Origin: Clostridiales bacterium
Lineage (GTDB): Bacteria; Bacillota; Clostridia; Christensenellales; Borkfalkiaceae
Direction of reading: 5' to 3'
Assembly: GCA_015055615.1 (NCBI GenBank)
Contig: SVHT01000001.1
Coordinates: forward strand, 248,001 to 312,000
DNA: 64,000 nucleotides
Under the pieces are notes generated by a model. The model made no database searches. It was not told the origin of the DNA and saw nothing but the letters and a program-made list of their open reading frames with translations. Below are positions 21,035 through 29,529 of the stretch, one piece after another. Each line of letters opens with the position of its first letter. The stretch's first letter is position 1. Both the position numbers and the translations under genes were made by a program.

Positions 21035-21493
21035 TTATAAAACGCCTTTTTCTTGTAAATAGTCTTCCGTAATCTGCGCCGCAAGAGCCACCATATCTCC
21101 GCAAGCACGTTTTTGATAATACTTCGGCGTTCTTTCTTCTGCTGTTCCACCCACTTCTACGGGCACTTTCATACCCGCAAGCAATTCCGAGCAAATCAAG
21201 CTACCGCATTCCGCCTTAAACTTCCCGCAAAGCTCTTGTACGATTGCGTAAACCTTTTTCTTGTTTTCGGACGAATTTTCCCCATTGGAAAACACCATAC
21301 CTATCACAGCCGCCATACCGCTAACCGCGCCGCAAGTTAAACGCAAACGCCCCAAACCACCGCCAAATGGCAACATAATTTTACTCGCCGTTGTTTCGTC
21401 CAAACCGCAAACGTCCGTAAACGCCAGCAAAACCGCTTGCGAACAAGCATATCCTTCCAAAAAATATGCTTTTGCTCTTTCTGCTCTTGACAT
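21035..21493 (-). CDS. C_GCAxxG_C_C family protein
   Basis: GYACSQAVLLAFTDVCGLDE...LPFGGGLGRLRLTCGAVSGMAAVIG; Cys-rich family signature. Confidence 0.85.
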   Translation of the reverse strand: MSRAERAKAYFLEGYACSQAVLLAFTDVCGLDETTASKIMLPFGGGLGRLRLTCGAVSGMAAVIGMVFSNGENSSENKKKVYAIVQELCGKFKAECGSLICSELLAGMKVPVEVGGTAEERTPKYYQKRACGDMVALAAQITEDYLQEKGVL

Positions 21494-21635
21494 TTTTTTG
21501 CACCTCTGTTATAATTATAGATACAGACGGAAAAACTGTATATCGTTTATATCCATCTTTATTATAACACGTTTTTCCGTGATTTTCAAGAAAATAACGG
21601 CATTTTTGCCCGATTTACATAGGAGAAAAGAGAAT

Positions 21636-22292
21636 ATGATTGGTGTAGTGATTGCAATGCAGAGCGAAGCGGATATTCTGCTCGATGAAATGCAAATTGT
21701 CCGCTCTTTAACCGTGAGTGGTAAAAACGTACACGTCGGCAAGGTGTACGGCAAGGACGTTGCCGTTTGCGTATGTGGCGTCGGCAAGGTAAACGCGGCG
21801 CTTGGCACACAGATTTTAATTAGTAAGTTCGACGCGAAAAAATTGCTAAATTTCGGCGTGGCGGGTGGCTTGAACAACGGAACGGAGCTTTGCCAAGTAT
21901 ATCAAATCAAAGCCGCCGTGCAATTTGATTTTGATTTGACGCAATTAAACGGCACGAAAATCGGTACTTTGGACGAATATACGGAAAATTATCTGTATTT
22001 AAACCTTTTAAAGGCTAATTTCGCCAAGAAAAACCTCGGCACGTCCGACCGTTTTAACGATTCCCCCAACGACTACAAGCTGTTGACAGAGGAATTAAAC
22101 GCAGATATTCGCGATATGGAAGGCGCGGCAATCGTGCAGGCGGCTTTCGCGGCACAGTTGCCCGTGTATTCGGTAAAAGCCATTTCCGACGTGGCTGGCA
22201 GCGGCAGCACGACCGAGCAGTTTTTGGTAAACAAGGACAAAGCTTTACAAAATTTAAAAGCAGTTTTGCCCGTTATTTTTGAAGAATTATAA
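21636..22292 (+). CDS. MTA/SAH nucleosidase-like phosphorylase-superfamily protein
   Basis: MIGVVIAMQSEADILLDEM, VCVCGVGKVNAALGTQ, FGVAGGLNN, DMEGAAIVQAAFAAQLPVYSVKAISDVAG. Confidence 0.88.
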   Translation: MIGVVIAMQSEADILLDEMQIVRSLTVSGKNVHVGKVYGKDVAVCVCGVGKVNAALGTQILISKFDAKKLLNFGVAGGLNNGTELCQVYQIKAAVQFDFDLTQLNGTKIGTLDEYTENYLYLNLLKANFAKKNLGTSDRFNDSPNDYKLLTEELNADIRDMEGAAIVQAAFAAQLPVYSVKAISDVAGSGSTTEQFLVNKDKALQNLKAVLPVIFEEL

Positions 22293-22320
22293 CCCAAAAA
22301 TTTCACACCAAGGAGAAGAT

Positions 22321-22989
22321 ATGGTTGATTTAGGCGATTGGAACGAACGACTCGCGCCCTTGTTTTCCGACGAGCGTTATCTGAAAATCCGCAAATTTTT
22401 AATTGAGGAATATAATAATCACGTCGTTTACCCAGATATGTACGACCTATACAACTGCTTTAAATACACGCAGTTTGCCAATTTAAAAGTCGTACTGTTA
22501 GGGCAAGACCCCTATCATAACGTTGGGCAAGCGCACGGACTTTGCTTTTCCGTTCAAGAGGGTATTCCCAATCCTCCGTCCTTAGAAAACATTTTCAAGG
22601 AATTAAAGACGGATATCGGTTGTGAAAAACCGAAAAACGGTACGCTTACGAAATGGGCAAAGGAAGGCGTTTTACTTTTGAACACTTCCCTTTCCGTCCG
22701 GGAACATCAAGCAAACTCCCACTCCAAATGCGGTTGGGCGTGGTTTACAGACAGTGTTATCAGATTGATTTCCGAGCAAAAGGAAAACGTCGTGTTTATC
22801 CTTTGGGGCGGTAACGCGCGAAGCAAAAAAGCGTTGATTGACACGACCAAACACCATATTATCGAGAGTGCGCATCCCTCCCCTTTGTCCGCTTACGCAG
22901 GCTTTTTTGGAAGCAAACCTTTTTCGAGAACAAACGAATACTTAACCAAGTACGGTTTAAAACCTATCGATTGGGATTTGACGAAATAA
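22321..22989 (+). CDS. ung: Uracil-DNA glycosylase
   Basis: VVLLGQDPYHNVGQAHGLCFSVQ, LLLNTSLSVRE, HPSPLSAY. Confidence 0.97.
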   Translation: MVDLGDWNERLAPLFSDERYLKIRKFLIEEYNNHVVYPDMYDLYNCFKYTQFANLKVVLLGQDPYHNVGQAHGLCFSVQEGIPNPPSLENIFKELKTDIGCEKPKNGTLTKWAKEGVLLLNTSLSVREHQANSHSKCGWAWFTDSVIRLISEQKENVVFILWGGNARSKKALIDTTKHHIIESAHPSPLSAYAGFFGSKPFSRTNEYLTKYGLKPIDWDLTK

Positions 22990-23124
22990 AATAGCAGACA
23001 TATATCCAAAAATCAAGAAAAATGATTAAAAAACAAAAGAAAACAAGAAAAAAGGATATAGACAAACGCAAAAGCATCCGTTATAATTGATGCATATATT
23101 TAACCTTTGACGGGAGAACCCATT

Positions 23125-24414
23125 ATGCACGAAGTAGAAATAAAACCTACGTTAGAACAAATTCAATGGTCAAACTGCGAAATTGGTGTCATAATTCACT
23201 TGGATCTTGTGATTTATCAACCACCCTACCGTTGCCGAGAGCATTTTTTAGACCCCATCCCCACCTCGGTCTTTAACCCAAAAAAATTGGATACCGATCA
23301 ATGGCTAGCGGCTGCGCAATCTTTAGGCGCAAAGTACGCCATTTTGGTTGCAAAACATTGTACCGGTTTTTCTTTGTGGCCAACGCAAGCACATGAATAC
23401 AGCGTAAAAAATTCACCGTTTAAAAACGGACAAGGCGATATCGTAAAAGATTTTATTAATTCTTGCCATAAATACGGTATTCGCCCCGGTATTTACTGTA
23501 GCGCCTCCTTCAATCAATATTTTGGCGTAGAAAACCCCGGCAGAGTCCTTGACAATGATCCTGAAAAACAAAAAGCCTATAACGAAGTTGTTTTAACACA
23601 GTTGACGGAACTTTGGAGTAATTACGGCAAGCTTTTTGAGATTTGGTTTGACGGTGGCGTTATTCCCGTATCCGAAGGCGGCCCCGATATTGAAAGCCTG
23701 TTGAAAAAGCTGCAACCTGACGCGCTGGTTTTCCAAGGTCCCGTTGGAACAAAATCACTTCTGCGCTGGGTTGGCAACGAACGCGGTATCGCCCCCGAAG
23801 ATTGCTCTTCTTTATATGATAACCGCACGCAAAACGAAGACGGTATGACAGAAAATCAAATGCTCTGTAACAAAGCAGAAATCTGGTGCCCCGCGGAAAG
23901 CGATTTCCCCAACCGCTATGCACATCAGTCCTATTTAGGTGGGTGGTTTTGGCGAGAAAACGAAGAACATGCCATAATGTCAGCGGAAGAGCTCTTCAAT
24001 AGATATCTCACTTCAGTCGGTAGAAATACGAATATGTTGGTCGGCATGGTCATTAACACCGACGGCGAATTTCCCGAACCGGACGCAACCACTTTTGCAA
24101 AAGCAGGTGCATTAATTCGCAATACCTTCGAAAATCCTATCGCAACGGGTAACACAAAAACCGTTACGTTGCTAGCAGATGCCACGCGCGCACCGCAATA
24201 CGTTGTATTAAAAGAAAATATCGCCCACGGCGAAAGAGTGACAAGTTACACCGTGCGCGCCTATGATGCGGACGATAATCAAATTTTTACCCATAGCGGC
24301 AAAGTCATATCTCATAAGCGCATTTTGGAAATTCCAAAAGAAACGATAAAGGTAACGCTTGAAATTAACAGTTCCAGAGCCGAACCCTCCCTGTTCCCTA
24401 TCGAATTGTATTAA
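23125..24414 (+). CDS. Alpha-L-fucosidase-like glycoside hydrolase (GH29)
   Basis: AKYAILVAKHCTGFSLWPT, GIRPGIYCS, LFEIWFDGG; typical GH29 catalytic region. Confidence 0.85.
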   Translation: MHEVEIKPTLEQIQWSNCEIGVIIHLDLVIYQPPYRCREHFLDPIPTSVFNPKKLDTDQWLAAAQSLGAKYAILVAKHCTGFSLWPTQAHEYSVKNSPFKNGQGDIVKDFINSCHKYGIRPGIYCSASFNQYFGVENPGRVLDNDPEKQKAYNEVVLTQLTELWSNYGKLFEIWFDGGVIPVSEGGPDIESLLKKLQPDALVFQGPVGTKSLLRWVGNERGIAPEDCSSLYDNRTQNEDGMTENQMLCNKAEIWCPAESDFPNRYAHQSYLGGWFWRENEEHAIMSAEELFNRYLTSVGRNTNMLVGMVINTDGEFPEPDATTFAKAGALIRNTFENPIATGNTKTVTLLADATRAPQYVVLKENIAHGERVTSYTVRAYDADDNQIFTHSGKVISHKRILEIPKETIKVTLEINSSRAEPSLFPIELY

Positions 24415-24459
24415 CACAAGACTTTATAATATGCATAGATAGTTATACGTAAATTAAAA

Positions 24460-24486
24460 ACCGTAGGAATTATTCCTGCGGTTTTT
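24460..24486 (-). terminator. Terminator downstream of the XRE regulator
   Basis: AAAACCGTAGGAATTATTCCTGCGGTTTTT hairpin. Confidence 0.65.
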
Positions 24487-25120
24487 CTTCGTTTTCCGTG
24501 TTATTGAAATCTAATTTGTCACAAAGCTTGCACCAATTTCTTGTCCTGCATTTCGGACACGTTAAATAGCGCTTCCTCCACGTATGCATACCCGACAAAT
24601 ACGCTCCGACCGTTGGCACAAAATGGTTTTTACAATGCGAACACTCAAAAGCAAACACAGTACGTTCCCAAATAATCCCTACCGTCACACCAATAGAAAT
24701 GACAAGAATCGCAACCGCCAATAAAGCAATACGCGTAGGCGTAGGCATATCTACGTACGCAACCACCGCGCAAAGAGAAACAAAAGCGATTATCGTTATA
24801 AAAAACACCAACATTTCCAATAAATACTTCAATCGAAACGCACTCTTTTCTTTCATCAGGTGCACCATGTTTTCTTCTGCATTTTTTTGATATTCACCCG
24901 TCTGCAAACGTTTTCCGCTCAACAGCTCGTTGACTGTTATCCCAAGCTCGTTACACAAAGGCAACATCAACGAAACTTCGGGCAAGCCACCGCCACATTC
25001 CCATTTCGACACCGTTTTGTCGCTAATATGCAACAGGTCGGCAAGTTCCTTTTGCGTTAAACCGCGTTCACGACGCATTTCCGCTATAAATTTACCCGTT
25101 TGTTTTTGGTCCATACACAT
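24470..25120 (-). CDS. XRE-family HTH regulator with two TM helices and C-terminal zinc ribbon
   Basis: FIAEMRRERGLTQKELADLLHISDKTVSKWECGGGLPEVSLM; two hydrophobic segments; CSHCKNHF...CPKCRTRNWCKLC. Confidence 0.85.
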   Translation of the reverse strand: MCMDQKQTGKFIAEMRRERGLTQKELADLLHISDKTVSKWECGGGLPEVSLMLPLCNELGITVNELLSGKRLQTGEYQKNAEENMVHLMKEKSAFRLKYLLEMLVFFITIIAFVSLCAVVAYVDMPTPTRIALLAVAILVISIGVTVGIIWERTVFAFECSHCKNHFVPTVGAYLSGMHTWRKRYLTCPKCRTRNWCKLCDKLDFNNTENEEKPQE

Positions 25121-25212
25121 CGCTCCTACGGTTATTATAGCAAAGAATACCCAAAAAATACACCCACGCTCCGTAGAGTTTATCCTAAAATCACTCTATA
25201 GGCGGTAGAAAA

Positions 25213-26445
25213 TCAAATCAATTTCGCCAAAATCTTTTTTAAAGCGTATTTGCAATGCTCATAGGTCAAGCCACCTTGAAAATATGCGGTGTAGGGCTCT
25301 TTCACGGGCGCGTCCGCAGAAAGCTCGATACTCGCCCCCTCCACAAAACAACCCGCTGCCATAATCACCTTGCTGTCATACCCGGGCATATCCCAAGGCT
25401 CCAACGTCACGTAGCTGTCCACGGGCGAAGCCTCTTGCACGGATTGGATAAAATCACAGAGCTGTTTTGCCGTATCAAAACGGATTGCGCGCGTGATATC
25501 CGCAGGCGTTTTGTCCAATTTCGGAAAGTTTTCATAACCGAGATTTTCCATACATTTGCCGATAAGAAGACTGCCTTTTATCGCTTGATTAACCGTATGC
25601 GGCGACATAAACAAGCCTTGATAGAACAGTCGCCAGCCGTATGCATACGAGCCGACCTCATTGCCAATCGAAGGCGCGGTAAGGCGTTTGCCTATCAAAT
25701 CTACGTATTTTTCCTTACCGATAATATACCCACCCGTCGGCGCAAGGCCACCGCCGGGGTTTTTTATCAGCGACCCAACCGCTACGTCCGCGCCAACGTC
25801 ACAGGGCTCTTGTTTTTCTACGAATTCACCGTAACAGTTGTCCACGAAAATACAACCTTCAAACCCAAGCGAACGGACAAAATCGCAAACCTCGCCGATT
25901 TCCGCAACGGTAAACGCATCGCGAAGCTCGTACCCACGAGAACGTTGGATATAAATCATTTTCAGAGAATTGCCAATGCGCTCCATATCCGCTTTTATCT
26001 GCGCAAAGTCAAACTTTCCGTCCGCCGTAAGCTGTGTACAGTCAAAAGATATGCCAAAATCTTTCAACGAACCATTGCCCTCGCCGTTAATTACGCCGCG
26101 AATCGTATCGTACGGCAAACCCGAAACGCAAAGTACACTATCTCCCGTACGCAAGACGCCAAACAATCCTACCGTAAGCGCGTGCGTACCGCTGAGCAGT
26201 GCAGGGGAAACAATCCCCGCCTCTGCGCCCATCGATTCCGCAAACACGTCGCCGAGCACAAATCGCCCTTCATCACCGTAGCCATAGCCCGTTGCGCCGT
26301 TAAAATGCCGAATTGCAACCGAATGCTTATTAAACGCCTTTAACACCTTTTCTTGGTTAAATTCGCTAATTTCATCTGCCAAAGCAAATTGTGCTTTGAG
26401 CTGTTCTTCACTTGTTTTAATCAATTCTTCTACTGTCATATACAT
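25213..26445 (-). CDS. Methionine gamma-lyase family / aluminium-resistance-like PLP protein
   Basis: PALLSGTHALTVGLFGVLRTGDSVLCVSG, NCYGEFVE, GSLIKNPGGGLAPTGGYI (PLP Lys). Upstream part of the ORF (MPDIIPMCDIII) is encoded by the palindromic repeat. Confidence 0.88.
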   Translation of the reverse strand: MYMTVEELIKTSEEQLKAQFALADEISEFNQEKVLKAFNKHSVAIRHFNGATGYGYGDEGRFVLGDVFAESMGAEAGIVSPALLSGTHALTVGLFGVLRTGDSVLCVSGLPYDTIRGVINGEGNGSLKDFGISFDCTQLTADGKFDFAQIKADMERIGNSLKMIYIQRSRGYELRDAFTVAEIGEVCDFVRSLGFEGCIFVDNCYGEFVEKQEPCDVGADVAVGSLIKNPGGGLAPTGGYIIGKEKYVDLIGKRLTAPSIGNEVGSYAYGWRLFYQGLFMSPHTVNQAIKGSLLIGKCMENLGYENFPKLDKTPADITRAIRFDTAKQLCDFIQSVQEASPVDSYVTLEPWDMPGYDSKVIMAAGCFVEGASIELSADAPVKEPYTAYFQGGLTYEHCKYALKKILAKLI

Positions 26446-26460
26446 TTCTCTCATTTTAAT

Positions 26461-26499
26461 TATTATGTCACACATAGGTATTATGTCTGGCATAATACC
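26461..26499. repeat. Palindromic repeat copy B (between miaA stop and upstream gene)
   Basis: TATTATGTCACACATAGGTATTATGTCTGGCATAATACC. Confidence 0.65.
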
Positions 26500-27402
26500 T
26501 TATTTTATCAATTTACAAACTTCTTCCGCCGTCGCGCGCTCTGGGGTTAAAAACGTATGATTTTGCTGACGTTTAAAGAAGGTTTGTTGCCGTTTTGCGT
26601 AATTACGGGTGTTTTTTTGGATTAATTCCAACATTTCGTCTTTCGTCGCGCCAATACGCAGCCCTTCCGCAATCTCTTTGTAGCCAATCCCCTGCATACA
26701 TTGCATTTCTTCGGTAACACCGCCATCTAAAAGGCGTTGAACCTCGTCAATCAATCCGTCTTCAAACATTTTTTCAACTCGCATATTAATGCGTTCATAT
26801 AAAACGTCACGCGGATATTCAATGGAAACGGACACAAAATCAAACCTTGGTATCATTGTGTCTTGTTGCGCAGATTTCGGCTTGCCCGTTATATCATAGA
26901 TTTCCAAAGCGCGAATCACTCGCTTTACGTCGTTATAATGCAGTTTTTCCGCGCTTTCGGGGTCATTTTCGCGCAAAATGGCGTGCACGTATTCCTTTCC
27001 GTTGCTCTCCGCCAACGCCTCGTATTTCGCGCGGATTTGCTCGTCTGCGCCCACGTTCCCAAATTGGCTCTTATACAGCAAGGAATTGATATAAAAGCCC
27101 GTTCCCCCACAAATAATCGGCGTTTTTCCCTCGGAAATCAAGCGTTCTACTATCGGCAACGCCATATTTTCATAATCGCTGACGGAAAAACCCTCCGTAG
27201 GCGATACAACGTCAATCATATAATGCGGAATCCCGCGCCGTTCTTCCGTACTCGGTTTTGCCGTTCCAATATCCAAACCACAATACACGAGCATGGAATC
27301 CGCAGAAATTATCTCTCCGTTCAATTTTTCAGCGCAATCCAAAGACAAAGACGTTTTTCCCGAAGCTGTCGCGCCACAAATTACCAGCACTTTCGCCATC
27401 AA
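26500..27402 (-). CDS. miaA: tRNA dimethylallyltransferase
   Basis: VICGATASGKTSLSLDCAEKLNGEIISADSMLVY, GGTGFYINSLLY. Confidence 0.95.
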   Translation of the reverse strand: MMAKVLVICGATASGKTSLSLDCAEKLNGEIISADSMLVYCGLDIGTAKPSTEERRGIPHYMIDVVSPTEGFSVSDYENMALPIVERLISEGKTPIICGGTGFYINSLLYKSQFGNVGADEQIRAKYEALAESNGKEYVHAILRENDPESAEKLHYNDVKRVIRALEIYDITGKPKSAQQDTMIPRFDFVSVSIEYPRDVLYERINMRVEKMFEDGLIDEVQRLLDGGVTEEMQCMQGIGYKEIAEGLRIGATKDEMLELIQKNTRNYAKRQQTFFKRQQNHTFLTPERATAEEVCKLIK

Positions 27403-29528
27403 ACAATCCTCTTAAACATCTTTTCCAATTCCGTTTTGGTCATTTTAACAACGACCGGTCTGCCATGCGGACATTTTAAACCCATATCGCCATCCATAAG
27501 CGCAAACAACGCGTCGATTTCCTCAGCAGTCAAATCCATACCGCCCTTTACCGCCGCTTTACAAGCTGCGCTCGCCAATTTATCTTTCAACAAATCCTCC
27601 AATTTAATACCGCGATACACGTTGATATCCGCCAAAATATCGTGGAAAAAAGAATTAAGATCTATCCTTTGCAAATCAACAGGTATTGCAGATACCGATA
27701 TTTCGTTTTCGTTGTTTTCACCAATATCAAAGCCCATCGCCTTGATATCCGCAAGCCGTTCGCGGATAAAGCCCATTTCAAAAGCGTTTAATTGCATCGT
27801 AAAGGGCACGAGCATCGGCTGTTGCGCAATCGTGCGATTTTGCATTTTTTCACGTAAACGGTTGAAAATCAAGCGTTCGTGCGCAGCGTGTTGATCGATA
27901 ATAAACACTTCGTTTTGACGTTCGTACAAAAGGTAGGTATTGAACAGTTTTCCCGCGTACACGCAGTTGGAAACGTTAATTCTGCCTTGCTGATTCTTTT
28001 TATCAAGCGACTCCAAGTACCGTTTATTTTCCGCAAAATAATCAATATCCGCGCCGTTATTTGTTTCCCCTTGGGAATCTTTTGCGCGGTCGGGATCTTC
28101 CAAAATCATTCTGTTTCGCTCAAAATAGAGCCCCGGGAAGGACTTGTGCAATTTTTCCGCGCCGTATTTATTGGGCGTATGCTCTATGGGCGGGCCATAA
28201 TCCCCTTCAACCGGTATATACGGCTTAATTTTGGAATTGGGCGTAAAGCCTTTATTTACTTCCTCAAAGGGCACCTCGCCCGAATATTTTTTATCCGCGT
28301 AGCGCGGCAAAGCTTTCTCTATTTCCTTTTTCGCCTCTTCGTAAGAAAGAGTCGAAAAACCGAGATTTTTCTTTTGCTCTGCTGCCTTTTGCTCGGATTG
28401 CTCCAAACCCTTCGCTACCTTTTCCTCGGGCGTTTCCTCCGTAATTTTCGAGAAATCAAAGGTTATTGTTTGCGTGGTTTTCTCTTCTTTCTTGACCTCT
28501 TCCGCCGTCGGCAACGAATCGGGCACAATATATTCAAGCGCCTGCGTTTGACCGTCCAAAACCGCGGAAACAACACGATAAATAGAACCGTAAATAATCT
28601 GATTATCCGCAAAGCGCACGTCCGATTTATTGGGGTGCACGTTTACGTCTACAACCTCTGTAGGCACGGTAACGTGCAAAACGTAGAAGGGATATTGACG
28701 TTTCATTAAATAGCTAGAATACGCGTTACTAATCGCAGCGGAAATCGTCGCGTTGACGATATATCTGCCGTTTAAAAAAACGCTTTGATAACTCTTGTTC
28801 GCTTTATAAAAGTTTTGATTGCCGATATACCCGCGTACACGCACCCCGTGACGCTCCGCATCGATTTTAAAACACTCGCGAACAACCGCAGCTCCGTACA
28901 CACTAACAATCGCGTCTTCCATACCGCTGCCATACGATTGCAACACCTTTTTCCCATCGCAATAATAGGTAAAGGCAATATCCGAACGGTTGAGAATAAA
29001 CCTCGATACGAAATTGGTAATCTCCGTTTCCTCCCCCTTGTCGCCTTTCAAAAACTTCAAACGAACGGGCGCGTTGAAAAAGAGCATCTCAACCTTTACG
29101 TCCGTACCTTTTTCCCCAGCGACCTCAACGATTTGCCCCAATTCTCCACCGTTAGACGAGAGCTGATAACATTTCGCGCCTTCAACCTGCGAGGTAATCG
29201 TCATACGGGAAACGGATGCAATGGACGCGACGGCCTCACCACGGAACCCGAGCGTCAAAATATTATCCAAATCTTCCGCTTTGGCAATCTTGCTCGTCGC
29301 GTGTGGCAAAAACGCCGATTGTAAATCCTCGCGCGCAATACCGCAACCGTTATCAACCACGCGAATCAGCTCCTTACCGCCCTTTTCAACGTAAATCTCT
29401 ATCTCCGTCGCGCCTGCGTCAATCGCATTTTCCACAAGTTCCTTTACGACGGAATACGGACGGTCAACCACTTCGCCCGCCGCAATTCGATTGTATACTT
29501 TTGACGGCAATATATTGATTTTTGCCAT
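27399..29528 (-). CDS. mutL: DNA mismatch repair protein MutL
   Basis: GHKL motifs: VVKELVENAIDAGATEIEI, VVDNGCGI, FLPHATSKI, GFRGEAVASIASVS; C-terminal endonuclease QHAAHERLIFNRL, CKAAVKGG, CPHGRPVVVK. Confidence 0.96.
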   Translation of the reverse strand: MAKINILPSKVYNRIAAGEVVDRPYSVVKELVENAIDAGATEIEIYVEKGGKELIRVVDNGCGIAREDLQSAFLPHATSKIAKAEDLDNILTLGFRGEAVASIASVSRMTITSQVEGAKCYQLSSNGGELGQIVEVAGEKGTDVKVEMLFFNAPVRLKFLKGDKGEETEITNFVSRFILNRSDIAFTYYCDGKKVLQSYGSGMEDAIVSVYGAAVVRECFKIDAERHGVRVRGYIGNQNFYKANKSYQSVFLNGRYIVNATISAAISNAYSSYLMKRQYPFYVLHVTVPTEVVDVNVHPNKSDVRFADNQIIYGSIYRVVSAVLDGQTQALEYIVPDSLPTAEEVKKEEKTTQTITFDFSKITEETPEEKVAKGLEQSEQKAAEQKKNLGFSTLSYEEAKKEIEKALPRYADKKYSGEVPFEEVNKGFTPNSKIKPYIPVEGDYGPPIEHTPNKYGAEKLHKSFPGLYFERNRMILEDPDRAKDSQGETNNGADIDYFAENKRYLESLDKKNQQGRINVSNCVYAGKLFNTYLLYERQNEVFIIDQHAAHERLIFNRLREKMQNRTIAQQPMLVPFTMQLNAFEMGFIRERLADIKAMGFDIGENNENEISVSAIPVDLQRIDLNSFFHDILADINVYRGIKLEDLLKDKLASAACKAAVKGGMDLTAEEIDALFALMDGDMGLKCPHGRPVVVKMTKTELEKMFKRIV

Positions 29529-29529
29529 A

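Noticed and set aside
24470-25120. XRE + TM + zinc-ribbon regulator as a novel system
   Set aside because: This architecture is common in Firmicutes; nothing unusual in the neighbourhood.
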